In this document: one piece after another, positions 28,276 through 37,217 of the stretch
Position numbering within the stretch: position 1 is the stretch's first letter
Layout: each line of letters starts with the position of its first letter
Source of the DNA: Microbulbifer aggregans
GTDB lineage: Bacteria > Pseudomonadota > Gammaproteobacteria > Pseudomonadales > Cellvibrionaceae
Direction of reading: 5' to 3'
DNA: 64,000 nucleotides
Assembly: GCF_001750105.1 (NCBI RefSeq)
Contig: NZ_CP014143.1
Span: 1,913,001 to 1,977,000 of the forward strand
Made by a program: the position numbers and the translations under genes
The notes under the pieces: model-generated
The model's input: only the letters and a program-made list of their open reading frames with translations
What the model was told of the DNA's origin: nothing
Databases searched by the model: none

Positions 28276-30174
28276 ATGGCCCACGATCTGCACCTGAAAG
28301 ACCCCCTCCTCGAGCAGCGGCTGTTTCGCAACCGCATGCTGGTGGCGCTCGTCGGGGTAGTGGTGCTGCTGGGCGTGCTGGTAGCGCGCTTCTATAACCT
28401 GCAGGTGGTCAATTACGACGACTACCGCACCCAGTCCGACGAAAACCGCATCCAGGTGCGCCCCGTGTCTCCCACCCGCGGCCTGATCTATGACCGTAAT
28501 GGCGCCCTGCTGGCGGATAACCGGCCCAGTTATACCCTTGCTGTGGTGCGCGAACGGGTCCGCGATATGGACGGTACCCTCGAGCTGATTGGCCGTCTGG
28601 TGCAACTGGATGATGCCGATGTGGATAAATTCCGCCAGCGGCTGCAGCGTCGCCGCCCCTTCGAGCCGGTGCCCCTGCGCTACCGACTGACGGAGGAGGA
28701 GATCGCGCGTATCAGTGTCAACGAATTCCGCCTCCCTGGTGTCTCGGTCGAAGCCGAGCTCGTGCGCTACTACCCGATGACCGATCTCTTCGCCCACAGC
28801 GTCGGCTATGTGGGCCGGATCAGTGAGCGGGAGCTGACGGACTTCTCCGAAGAGGATGTACGGCGCTACCGCGGTACCCAGAGTATCGGCAAGGTGGGTC
28901 TGGAGAAGTCCTACGAGGATGTGCTGCTGGGCGAGGTCGGTTTCGAGAACGTCGAGACCAATGCCCGTGGTCGCGTCCTGAGGGTGCTCGAACGGCACGA
29001 TCCAGAGCCCGGTTCCGAGCTCACCCTGCATATGGATGCCCGCCTGCAGCAGGTGGCGACCGAGGCGCTTGGCGAGAATCGCGGCTCTGTGGTGGCTATC
29101 GACGTGAAGACGGGTGGCGTGCTGGCCTTTGTCAGCAAACCCTCTTTTGACCCGAACCTGTTCGTAACCGGTATCAGCTTCAAGGACTACAAGGCGCTGC
29201 GGGACTCCATTGACGTGCCGTTGTTCAACCGGGCCATCCAGGGACAGTACCCTCCCGGCTCGACCCTCAAACCGCTGATGGGGCTCGGAGGCCTGGCGGC
29301 CGGCGTGATCGATCGCCAGACCAAGGTCAAGGATCCCGGTTGGTACAAGCTCCCCAACGACACCCGCCTGTACCGTGACTGGAAGCGCTGGGGGCACGGC
29401 AAGAAGGTCGACCTGATTCAGGCGTTGACCGAGAGCTGTGATGTCTATTTCTACGATATGGCCCACCGGTGGAACATCGACGGCATGCACGATATCGCCA
29501 CCCGCTTCGGACTTGGTGCCAAGACCGGTATCGACCTGCCGGTAGAACGTCCCGGTCTTTTCCCCTCGCGGGCCTGGAAGCGTGGCGCCCGGGGCATGCC
29601 CTGGTTCCCGGGGGACAATCTCAATGCAGTCCTCGGGCAGGGCTTCGTACTGGCCACGCCACTGCAGCTGGCAGTCATGACGGCCACCATCGCCAACCGT
29701 GGTACCCACTACAAGCCGCAGGTGGTGATGGCGGTCGACGGCGTGGAGCAGCCGCCGGAAGTGCTGCATCACGTCGAGGCCAGACCGGAGCACTGGGATC
29801 TGATCTTCGAGGGCATGGAGTCCGTGGTCTACAGCACGCACGGCACTGGCAAGAAGGCCGGAGCCGATCTGGATTTCCGTGTCGCCGGCAAAACCGGTAC
29901 CGCCCAGGTGGTGGGTATTGCCCAGGGTGAGCAATACGATTCCGAAGCGCTGAAGGAGCGCCATCGGGATCACGCCCTGTTTGTGGCTTTTGCTCCGGTG
30001 GATGATCCGCAGATCGCAGTAGCGGTGCTGGTAGAGAACGGCGAAACCGGTGGTGGCGTTGCTGCGCCCGTGGCCCGGGAGGTGTTCTTTGACTGGCTGT
30101 CCCGTCCCTATGAGGATACCGCCAGTGTATTGCCCGGACCGGTTCAGCTAGAAAAAGGGGGTATCCGTGGCTAG
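28276..30174 (+). CDS. mrdA: Penicillin-binding protein 2 (class B transpeptidase)
   Basis: PBP2 crosslinks peptidoglycan in the elongasome that keeps cells rod-shaped. The 632-residue protein has a cytoplasmic start, one membrane helix (about 22-42), a pedestal domain with RGLIYDRNG, and the transpeptidase domain with catalytic S329 in GSTLKP, the SCD variant of the SxN motif, and KTGT in AGKTGTAQ. Its stop overlaps the rodA start by 8 bases. Confidence 0.97.
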   Translation: MAHDLHLKDPLLEQRLFRNRMLVALVGVVVLLGVLVARFYNLQVVNYDDYRTQSDENRIQVRPVSPTRGLIYDRNGALLADNRPSYTLAVVRERVRDMDGTLELIGRLVQLDDADVDKFRQRLQRRRPFEPVPLRYRLTEEEIARISVNEFRLPGVSVEAELVRYYPMTDLFAHSVGYVGRISERELTDFSEEDVRRYRGTQSIGKVGLEKSYEDVLLGEVGFENVETNARGRVLRVLERHDPEPGSELTLHMDARLQQVATEALGENRGSVVAIDVKTGGVLAFVSKPSFDPNLFVTGISFKDYKALRDSIDVPLFNRAIQGQYPPGSTLKPLMGLGGLAAGVIDRQTKVKDPGWYKLPNDTRLYRDWKRWGHGKKVDLIQALTESCDVYFYDMAHRWNIDGMHDIATRFGLGAKTGIDLPVERPGLFPSRAWKRGARGMPWFPGDNLNAVLGQGFVLATPLQLAVMTATIANRGTHYKPQVVMAVDGVEQPPEVLHHVEARPEHWDLIFEGMESVVYSTHGTGKKAGADLDFRVAGKTGTAQVVGIAQGEQYDSEALKERHRDHALFVAFAPVDDPQIAVAVLVENGETGGGVAAPVAREVFFDWLSRPYEDTASVLPGPVQLEKGGIRG

Positions 30175-31312
30175 TCGCGATTACATGCACCGGTTGCCGG
30201 ATTCGCACAGCAGCCTCAGCCGTCCGGTCAGCTTTTCCCGCCGCTGGCACATCGATGTGCCGTTGCTGGTGCTCCTGATCTTACTCTGTGGCGTTGGCTT
30301 GACCGTGCTGTACAGCGCCTCCGGTGGCGAGACGCATTACGTGCGTCGCCAGGCGGTGTTTCTCTGTATCGCTTTTGTCGGCATGCTCGTGGCCGCAAAC
30401 GTGCCGCTGGATATGTACCGGCGATGGTCGCCCTGGTTATATGTGGCCGGCTGCGGAATGCTGGTAGCGGTATTGTTCGTGGGGGTGGGTGCCAAAGGCG
30501 CTCAGCGGTGGCTGGAGATTGGTGGTTTCCGTTTCCAGCCCTCCGAGGCCCTCAAGCTCGCGGTGCCCATGTCAGTGGCGGCCTTTCTCCATCGTCGCAC
30601 GCTGCCGCCTTCCTTTATTACCGTGCTCGGCGCGCTGGCGATCGTTGCAATACCCGCGGCACTGATCGTGCGCCAGCCGGACCTGGGTACCTCAATCCTG
30701 ATCGCGGCCTCGGGTATCTTTGCGCTCTATCTTGCGGGGCTCAGCTGGAAGATGATCGGTGGCGCAGCCGTGGCGCTGGTGGCGTCCGCCTGGCCGATCT
30801 GGCAGTGGGGCCTGCGTGATTATCAGAAGCAGCGCATCATGACCCTGTTCGACCCCGATGCCGACCGGCTGGGCGCTGGCTGGAATATCTTCCAGTCCAA
30901 GGCTGCCATTGGCTCAGGAGGGGTTTACGGAAAAGGCTATATGCAGGGCACCCAGTCCCAGCTGGACTTTTTGCCTGAAAGCCACACCGACTTCATCATC
31001 GCCGTACTCTCTGAAGAGTGGGGTATGCGCGGTGCATTGCTGCTGCTTTTGCTGTATGTGCTGATCATTGCACGGGGCATCTATATTAGTTTCATGGCCC
31101 AACATGTCTTCGGAAGACTGCTGGCGGGGAGTATTACGCTGACTTTCTTTGTCTATGTGTTTGTGAATATCGGAATGGTCACCGGGCTCCTGCCGGTGGT
31201 GGGGGTGCCCCTGCCACTTGTGAGCCATGGTGGGACCTCTGCCATTACTCTGATGGCAGGTTTCGGTATCCTCATGGCCATTGGCACAGAGCAGCGCCGT
31301 GTAACGTTCTAG
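30167..31312 (+). CDS. mrdB: Rod-shape peptidoglycan glycosyltransferase RodA
   Basis: This SEDS-family inner-membrane glycan polymerase is the partner of PBP2. The 381-residue protein has about ten membrane helices. The conserved LYSASGG near the N-terminus, GAKGAQRWLEIGGFRFQPSE loop, RQPDLGTS and the C-terminal GVPLPLVSHGGTS are all visible. The GTG start at 30167 lies inside the end of mrdA, implying coupled translation. Confidence 0.96.
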   Translation: MASRDYMHRLPDSHSSLSRPVSFSRRWHIDVPLLVLLILLCGVGLTVLYSASGGETHYVRRQAVFLCIAFVGMLVAANVPLDMYRRWSPWLYVAGCGMLVAVLFVGVGAKGAQRWLEIGGFRFQPSEALKLAVPMSVAAFLHRRTLPPSFITVLGALAIVAIPAALIVRQPDLGTSILIAASGIFALYLAGLSWKMIGGAAVALVASAWPIWQWGLRDYQKQRIMTLFDPDADRLGAGWNIFQSKAAIGSGGVYGKGYMQGTQSQLDFLPESHTDFIIAVLSEEWGMRGALLLLLLYVLIIARGIYISFMAQHVFGRLLAGSITLTFFVYVFVNIGMVTGLLPVVGVPLPLVSHGGTSAITLMAGFGILMAIGTEQRRVTF

Positions 31313-31375
31313 ATTTCGTCTGTGAGATCCGCGTGGCGCACAAAACTTCGATGTACTTGGATGTAGAGACGCTAT

Positions 31376-32386
31376 ATGAGAACAGGAGTGGTAGTTTTGA
31401 AGTGGACCACGGGACTTTTGGTGGGGCTGGGCATGATCCTCTCCGCCTGTGCGCAGGAACCAGGCCACGGAGATAACCCGAATGCCCAGGCATTCGTCGA
31501 TTACATGGTCGAAAAGCACAACTTCGATCGTGATGAGATGGTGGCCCTGATGCGCGAGGCCAAACGTAAGGACTCCATCCTCAAGGCTATCCAGCGCCCC
31601 GCTGAGAAAGCCAAACCCTGGTACGAGTACCGCAAACTGTTTGTTACCCCGCAGGGTATCGCCGGTGGTGTCGACTTCTGGGACAAGAACAAAAAGGCGC
31701 TCACCGAAGCTGAACAGAAATATGGTGTGCCGGCGGAATTGATCGTCGCCATCATCGGGGTGGAGACACGCTATGGCGGCAATATGGGGGGGTACCGGGT
31801 ACTGGATGCCCTGGCGACGCTGGCGTTTAACTATCCCCGCCGCTCAGAATTTTTCACCAAGGAACTGGAAAACTTCCTCCTTCTGACCCGCGATCAGGGT
31901 TTCAAGCCCACCGACCTGAAAGGTTCCTATGCCGGTGCCATGGGCTTTGGCCAGTTTATGCCGTCCAGCTACCGCGCTTATGCGGTGGATTTCAATGCCG
32001 ACGGCAAAGTGGACATCTGGGAGGATACCGAGGACGCCATTGGCAGCGTGGCCAATTATCTGGCCCGGCACGGCTGGCTGCCGCTGGATCCAGTGGTGGT
32101 GCTGGCCACTCCGCGCCCGAATGCTGACATGACCATCGTCAACGACTCACTCAAACCCCAGTGGACTGTAGGCCAGCTGGAGGAGAAGGGTTTCTCCACC
32201 ACGGCCCAGGTCGCCCCGGACATGAGCGCCAATGTTTTTTCCCTGCAGACGGAACAGGGCAAGCAATTCTGGATCGGCCTCAAGAATTTTTCTGTAATAA
32301 CAAGTTACAATCGCAGCCGCCTGTACGCGATGGCGGTGTATGACCTCGCGCAGGAAATCGTCAAGGCTCGTGGAGGGCGCTCCTGA
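31376..32386 (+). CDS. mltB: Membrane-bound lytic murein transglycosylase B
   Basis: This cleaves the MurNAc-GlcNAc bond to leave 1,6-anhydro ends during wall growth. The 336-residue protein has an N-terminal hydrophobic segment ending LSACAQ, a lipobox-like site (acylated Cys about residue 25). It also has the catalytic E130 in GVETRYGGNMG and AGAMGFGQFMPSSYRAYAVDF, a family hallmark. It belongs to the rodA-mltB-rlpA-dacC elongasome operon. Confidence 0.95.
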   Translation: MRTGVVVLKWTTGLLVGLGMILSACAQEPGHGDNPNAQAFVDYMVEKHNFDRDEMVALMREAKRKDSILKAIQRPAEKAKPWYEYRKLFVTPQGIAGGVDFWDKNKKALTEAEQKYGVPAELIVAIIGVETRYGGNMGGYRVLDALATLAFNYPRRSEFFTKELENFLLLTRDQGFKPTDLKGSYAGAMGFGQFMPSSYRAYAVDFNADGKVDIWEDTEDAIGSVANYLARHGWLPLDPVVVLATPRPNADMTIVNDSLKPQWTVGQLEEKGFSTTAQVAPDMSANVFSLQTEQGKQFWIGLKNFSVITSYNRSRLYAMAVYDLAQEIVKARGGRS

Positions 32387-32539
32387 GCACTGCGTCTGAC
32401 GGGCGAAAATAAAATTCAGGATCTGCACTCCGGGGAACCAACCGGGGTGCCATCCATCAAAAATCCGAATTTAACAGCAATTACCAAATAAGAACGGTCT
32501 GGGTGCGCGGCCGATTGACGCCATCCGTCGGGGGATTTC

Positions 32540-33397
32540 ATGCTGAAAAATAACAAGCGACTGGCTGCCGCTGCGGCTGCCCTGTTGCTGGCCGCCTGTA
32601 GTGGCCAGCCCAGCAAGCCCATCAGGGATGAAGTGAAGGACAGTGGGCCACCGGTACCTGTGGATATGCTGGCTACACCTGATCCCACACCCGTGCGAGA
32701 GCCCATCGGCCAGGCGGGTAACAAGTCACCGTATATCGTAAATGGCGTCAGGTATCGCGTGATGAACGGGGTGAAGGGCTACAAGGAGCAGGGCCATGCC
32801 TCCTGGTACGGCACCAAGTTCCACGGCCGGCGCACTGCCAATGGCGAGGTCTACAATATGTACGCCATGTCCGCGGCTCACAAGACGCTGCCCCTGCCTA
32901 GCTACGCCAAAGTCACCAATCTGGATAACGGTCGCAGCGTGATCGTGCGGGTCAATGACCGCGGCCCCTTTGTGCCGGGACGGATTATTGATCTGAGCTA
33001 CACCGCCGCGCAGAAGCTGGGCTATATCGATAAGGGGGTAGCGCGCGTTGAGGTGGTTGCCCTGGATCCGGATAGCCTGCCGCCGGCAACCGAAACCCTG
33101 GTCGCCGAGAAGGATGTTTCTGCCAGAGAGGCCCTGGCGCAGGATGCCAGTTTCAAGCTACCCACGAATACTTATCTGCAGGTAGGTGCTTTCAGCGACC
33201 CCTCCCAGGCTGACCGCGTGCGCGGGCAGGTCGCCTCAGTGGTCGACTATCCTGTATCGGTCAGTCCGGTGTTCAACGGAGCAAAAACACTGTACCGCGT
33301 GAGAATAGGGCCGCTGGCGCAGCAGCGCTCCCTGGTGGCGGCTCGGGAAACGGTGGAGCAGAACCGTCTCGGCACCCCGCTGGTCGTATACGACTGA
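32540..33397 (+). CDS. rlpA: RlpA septal/ring lipoprotein (DPBB plus SPOR)
   Basis: The 285-residue lipoprotein (LLAAC, acylated C20) has a double-psi beta-barrel domain with ASWYGTKFHGRRTANGE and VRVNDRGPFVPGRIIDLS (about 90-175). A C-terminal SPOR domain (about 210-285) starts at TYLQVGAFSD and would bind denuded glycan. In Pseudomonas RlpA is a lytic transglycosylase that acts on naked glycan at the septum. The operon position after mltB fits this. Confidence 0.95.
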   Translation: MLKNNKRLAAAAAALLLAACSGQPSKPIRDEVKDSGPPVPVDMLATPDPTPVREPIGQAGNKSPYIVNGVRYRVMNGVKGYKEQGHASWYGTKFHGRRTANGEVYNMYAMSAAHKTLPLPSYAKVTNLDNGRSVIVRVNDRGPFVPGRIIDLSYTAAQKLGYIDKGVARVEVVALDPDSLPPATETLVAEKDVSAREALAQDASFKLPTNTYLQVGAFSDPSQADRVRGQVASVVDYPVSVSPVFNGAKTLYRVRIGPLAQQRSLVAARETVEQNRLGTPLVVYD

Positions 33398-33480
33398 GGG
33401 GTGCGCCGGTTGGCAAAGCCGGCCCGTAAAACTTTGCCTACAGGAATCGACGAACACGAGGAATAAAGAGACAACCACCC

Positions 33481-34632
33481 ATGATCAAACGCTTTCTTGC
33501 CTGCCTGTTGCTGCTGTCCAGCGCTGCCGCCACTGCCCAAACCGAGCAGTCCCTCATTCCGGCGCCACCGCAGTTGGCTGCCACCGCCTACCTGCTGCTG
33601 GACGCCCACACTGGCCAGATTCTGGTGGAGGAGAATGCCGACAAGCAGGTTCCCCCGGCCAGTCTCACCAAGATGATGACCGCTTATATCGTCTCCGAGG
33701 AGATCGAGAAGGGCACCATCAAGGAGACGGACCAGGTACTCATCTCCGAAAAGGCCTGGCGCAAGGGCGGTTCGAAGATGTTTGTAAAGGTGGGCGAAAA
33801 GGTACCGGTGATTGACCTGCTGCGCGGCGTCATTATCCAGTCCGGTAACGATGCCAGCATTGCCCTGGCAGAGTTTGTCTCTGGCAGTGAGGATGTATTC
33901 GCCGAAGTCATGAATCAGCAGGCAGAGCTGCTGGGCATGCATGACACCACCTTTAAAAACGCCACTGGCTGGCCCGCGGAAGGACATATGACAACCGCCC
34001 GCGACCTCGCCACGCTGGGGCGCGCGGTGGTTATGGACCACCCGGAGCACTACAACCTCTACTCCGAGAAGTATTTCAGCTTCGCCGGTATCAACCAGCC
34101 CAACCGCAACCGTCTGCTGTGGCGGGACAACGCGGTGGACGGTATCAAAACCGGCCATACCGAAGAGGCCGGCTACTGCCTCGTGGCCTCGGCACAAAAG
34201 CGCGGTATGCGCCTGATCTCTGTCGTGCTGGGCACCGACAGTGATGAAAAGCGCGCAGCCGAGAGCCAGAAGCTGCTGGCCTACGGTTTCCGCTACTACC
34301 AGACCCACAAGGTCTACGGCTCCGACGACGTCCTGCAGACCGAGCGTGTCTGGGGCGGCAAGCAGCCTGAAGTCGGTATCGCGGTTCAGGAAGACGTGTT
34401 TGTCACCATCCCCCGGGGCGGAGAAGACAACATCAAGGCCGACCTGATCATTGATGGGGAGCTGGAGGCTCCGCTGAAGAAGGGGCAGCCAGTGGGCAAG
34501 GTGGTTGTGACCCTGGATGGCAAGACTGTCGCTGAAGTGAAGGCGGTCACTGCCGAAGAGGTTGAAGAGGCGGGCTTCTTCAAGCGCCTGTGGGATGCCA
34601 TCAAGCGCTTTGTCATGGGCTTCTTCAGCTAA
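33481..34632 (+). CDS. dacC: D-alanyl-D-alanine carboxypeptidase (PBP5/6 type)
   Basis: This removes the terminal D-Ala from pentapeptides, limiting crosslinking. The 383-residue protein has a signal peptide (1-20, ATA-Q), catalytic S61 in ASLTKMM, SGN in IQSGNDAS and KTG in IKTGHTEEAG, then a C-terminal beta domain. The last 20 residues form an amphipathic helix (FFKRLWDAIKRFVMGFF) that anchors such enzymes to the inner membrane. dacA would be an equally valid name. Confidence 0.94.
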   Translation: MIKRFLACLLLLSSAAATAQTEQSLIPAPPQLAATAYLLLDAHTGQILVEENADKQVPPASLTKMMTAYIVSEEIEKGTIKETDQVLISEKAWRKGGSKMFVKVGEKVPVIDLLRGVIIQSGNDASIALAEFVSGSEDVFAEVMNQQAELLGMHDTTFKNATGWPAEGHMTTARDLATLGRAVVMDHPEHYNLYSEKYFSFAGINQPNRNRLLWRDNAVDGIKTGHTEEAGYCLVASAQKRGMRLISVVLGTDSDEKRAAESQKLLAYGFRYYQTHKVYGSDDVLQTERVWGGKQPEVGIAVQEDVFVTIPRGGEDNIKADLIIDGELEAPLKKGQPVGKVVVTLDGKTVAEVKAVTAEEVEEAGFFKRLWDAIKRFVMGFFS

Positions 34633-34646
34633 AGATTGCATGAGAC

Positions 34647-34676
34647 GGCCCCGCCACGGTAGACACGGGCGGGGCC
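34647..34676 (+). terminator. GC-rich hairpin after dacC
   Basis: GGCCCCGCC and GGCGGGGCC arms with a 12-base loop, just after the dacC stop. It has no U-tract, so it may be a Rho-assisted stop or a 3'-end stabiliser. Confidence 0.55.
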
Positions 34677-34838
34677 ATACACTCCTCCCTCACAGCCTGG
34701 TCTACTGGCCAGCGCGCCGGTACAGGGGGCTGCTTTCCCCAGTGGTCACTGTGCACTATTCACTCACCAAGGTATAATCCCCGCCCGGTCGCGCCGTCCC
34801 CTCTGGTCACTGTCATTTGCGCGGCCCTGGAGAGTGGT

Positions 34839-35120
34839 ATGAGCCAAGACCCGAATCAAGCCCCCCCGAAAATCGAATTTCCCTGTGAAGACTACCCGGT
34901 CAAGGTGGTTCGCGACGCCGATCACACCGCACATGAGTTCGTGCTGGAAGTGATGCGACGCCATGCGCCCGACCTCGACGAAGAGCGCATCACCGTGCGG
35001 GATAGCCGCAACGGCAATTTCACCTCGGTGACTTTCTTTATCGTCGCCACCGGCGAAGAGCAGCTCAAGGCGCTGTTCGAAGAGCTGAAGGCCCATCCAT
35101 CGATCCATATGGTGCTCTGA
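34839..35120 (+). CDS. ybeD: YbeD-like DUF493 protein
   Basis: The 93-residue protein has an ACT-like ferredoxin fold with IEFPCEDYPVKVVRDA, SRNGNFTSVTFFIVATGEEQL and a C-terminal HPSIHMVL end. The DUF493 family is linked to the lip operon throughout gammaproteobacteria, and lipB begins at the very next base after its stop. The molecular role is not established. Confidence 0.93.
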   Translation: MSQDPNQAPPKIEFPCEDYPVKVVRDADHTAHEFVLEVMRRHAPDLDEERITVRDSRNGNFTSVTFFIVATGEEQLKALFEELKAHPSIHMVL

Positions 35121-35825
35121 GTGGCAATCATCCGAGACCTCGGGCGACGTGACTACGAGACTGTCTGGCGGGCCATGTCCGGTTACACCGACACTCGTGA
35201 CAGTGACAGCCCTGATGAAATCTGGTGCGTGGAACACGAACCGGTGTTTACCCAGGGCCAGGCCGGCAAGGCTGAGCACCTGCTCAATACTGGAGATATC
35301 CCGGTCGTACAGGTAGACCGCGGTGGCCAGGTGACCTATCACGGCCCGGGGCAGCTGGTGGTCTACCCGCTGCTGGACCTGCGGCGGGCCAAAATCGGTG
35401 TCCGCGACCTGGTCACGGCACTGGAGAACGCAACCGTAGCGATGCTGGCCGGATACGGAGTCGCCGCTGCGCCGCGAGCCGATGCTCCGGGGGTTTATCT
35501 GACCGAGGGTCCGCGGGCGGGCAACAAGATCGCCTCCATCGGCCTGAGAGTGCGCCGGGGCTGTAGCTTCCACGGTATTGCAATCAATATCGATATGGAT
35601 CTGGCGCCCTTCCTGCGCATCAACCCCTGTGGCTATGCAGGGATGCAGATGGTGCAGATGGCGGAACTGATTGCGCCGGTGCCCTCCTGGAGTGAGGTCG
35701 CCGAGGTCTTCGTCATCGAGCTGGTGAAAGCCCTCTCACTGGATGCTGCCGAGTGGCATCCCGTCGAAGAATCAATTTTTGCGCGTGCGCGCGCCGAGCA
35801 GGAACAGGAAACAACCAATGGCTGA
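35121..35825 (+). CDS. lipB: Octanoyl-[ACP]:protein N-octanoyltransferase
   Basis: LipB moves octanoate from ACP to lipoyl domains, the first step of lipoate assembly. The 234-residue protein has [20 protein letters not shown], the catalytic lysine in [24 protein letters not shown] and the acyl-thioester cysteine in INPCGYAG. The GTG start at 35121 directly abuts the DUF493 stop. lipA overlaps its end by 8 bases. Confidence 0.96.
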   Translation: MAIIRDLGRRDYETVWRAMSGYTDTRDSDSPDEIWCVEHEPVFTQGQAGKAEHLLNTGDIPVVQVDRGGQVTYHGPGQLVVYPLLDLRRAKIGVRDLVTALENATVAMLAGYGVAAAPRADAPGVYLTEGPRAGNKIASIGLRVRRGCSFHGIAINIDMDLAPFLRINPCGYAGMQMVQMAELIAPVPSWSEVAEVFVIELVKALSLDAAEWHPVEESIFARARAEQEQETTNG

Positions 35826-36816
35826 GAATTCCACACCGGACCGTCCCGATCTGGTACCGGTAAAGCGCACCCGCCGCCTGCAGCAGGGCGAAAAGCTCCG
35901 CGACGGTGACAAGGTTGAGCGTATCCCGGTCAAGGTGATCGCCAGCGATCAGGTCCTGCGCAAGCCGGACTGGATCCGGGTCAAGGTGCCGGCCTCCAAA
36001 GAGGTGGACCGTATCAAGAGCATCCTCCGTTCGCAGAAGCTCGCCACCGTGTGCGAAGAAGCCAGCTGCCCCAACCTGGGTGAATGTTTCAGCGGCGGAA
36101 CTGCCACCTTCATGATCATGGGCGAGATCTGCACCCGTCGCTGCCCCTTCTGCGATGTGGGCCACGGCAAGCCGAACCCGCTGGATCCGCAGGAACCGCA
36201 GCACCTGGCCGAAGCCATCGCCGCCATGGGCCTGCGCTATGTAGTGATCACCTCTGTGGACCGTGACGACCTGCGCGACGGCGGTGCCCAGCATTTTGCC
36301 GACTGTATCCGTATCGCCCGCGAGCACTCACCCAACCTGCAGGTAGAGATTCTGACTCCGGATTTCCGCGGGCGTATGGACGTAGCGCTGGATATCCTCG
36401 AAGCCGAGGCTCCGGACGTGTTCAACCACAACCTGGAAACGGTGCCGCGCCTGTACCGGGAGTCCCGCCCGGGTGCCAACTACAAGTGGTCCCTGAAACT
36501 TCTGCAGGAATACAAGAAACGCCGCCCGGACGTGCTGACCAAGTCCGGCCTGATGGTCGGACTTGGTGAAGAGAAAGAAGAGATCTTCGCCGTGCTGGAT
36601 GACATGCGAGAGCACGACATCGACATGCTCACCATTGGCCAGTACCTGCAGCCGAGTAAAGAGCACCTGCCGGTACAGCGCTACGTGCACCCGGATGAGT
36701 TCGAGGAGTATCGCCTCTACGCCGAGCAGATCGGCTTCAAGCACGCTGCCTGTGGCCCGCTGGTGCGCTCCTCCTACCACGCCGACAAGCAGGCGCATGG
36801 GGAGAAAGTCAGCTAA
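35818..36816 (+). CDS. lipA: Lipoyl synthase
   Basis: This radical-SAM enzyme inserts two sulfurs into protein-bound octanoate. The 332-residue protein shows both iron-sulfur sites: [12 protein letters not shown] for the auxiliary cluster and CTRRCPFC for the radical-SAM cluster, plus the C-terminal RSSYHA serine region that binds the auxiliary cluster. The start at 35818 overlaps the lipB stop (ATGGCTGA). A strong terminator follows. Confidence 0.97.
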   Translation: MAENSTPDRPDLVPVKRTRRLQQGEKLRDGDKVERIPVKVIASDQVLRKPDWIRVKVPASKEVDRIKSILRSQKLATVCEEASCPNLGECFSGGTATFMIMGEICTRRCPFCDVGHGKPNPLDPQEPQHLAEAIAAMGLRYVVITSVDRDDLRDGGAQHFADCIRIAREHSPNLQVEILTPDFRGRMDVALDILEAEAPDVFNHNLETVPRLYRESRPGANYKWSLKLLQEYKKRRPDVLTKSGLMVGLGEEKEEIFAVLDDMREHDIDMLTIGQYLQPSKEHLPVQRYVHPDEFEEYRLYAEQIGFKHAACGPLVRSSYHADKQAHGEKVS

Positions 36817-37217
36817 GCATGGTTTGGTGGTATTAAGGGAACCAGTAAGAGCCAGGGAATCTAGACGCAAAGGCCTGCAGTGATGCAGGCCTTTTTGTTT
36901 TGGGGTAAAGCCAGCCCGGAGTGGCTTTGTTGCGGCAAGTCGGTCAGCGAGTCCCGGTTGCCGCACTTTTAATCCGTCATGTCCTGTTTGCCCTGAGTCT
37001 CAATTGCAGTGGTCGGCCAACCCGGCAATATGCCATAACAGTGCGAAGGGTCGCCGAGGTGCACCGTGGTGGTGCGGCGAGAGTTGGCAGGTAGATGTAG
37101 TGAAACCCGGCGGTGGTAGGGGTCACCCCAGCATCAGCTGAATGGCCAGCAGAGCTTCGTAGCTACGAGAGAACCATAAACACGACACAATAATCTTAAA
37201 GACTCGGGGAAGTGTTG
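36817..37217. other. Intergenic region before TonB receptor B
   Basis: A 400-base gap with the lipA terminator at its left end. The right half should carry the promoter of the halogenase cluster B. A short GCACC/GGTGC inverted repeat occurs near 37060. I do not find the TGACA palindromes seen before receptor A. Confidence 0.5.
36868..36900 (+). terminator. Intrinsic terminator after lipA
   Basis: AAAGGCCTGCA and TGCAGGCCTTT arms around GTGA, followed by TTGTTTT. This closes the long cell-wall/lipoate block. Confidence 0.9.

Noticed and set aside
28162..29973. Long minus-strand frame opposite mrdA
   Set aside because: The PBP2 reading carries the SxxK, SxN-like and KTG motifs in order; the antisense frame has none.
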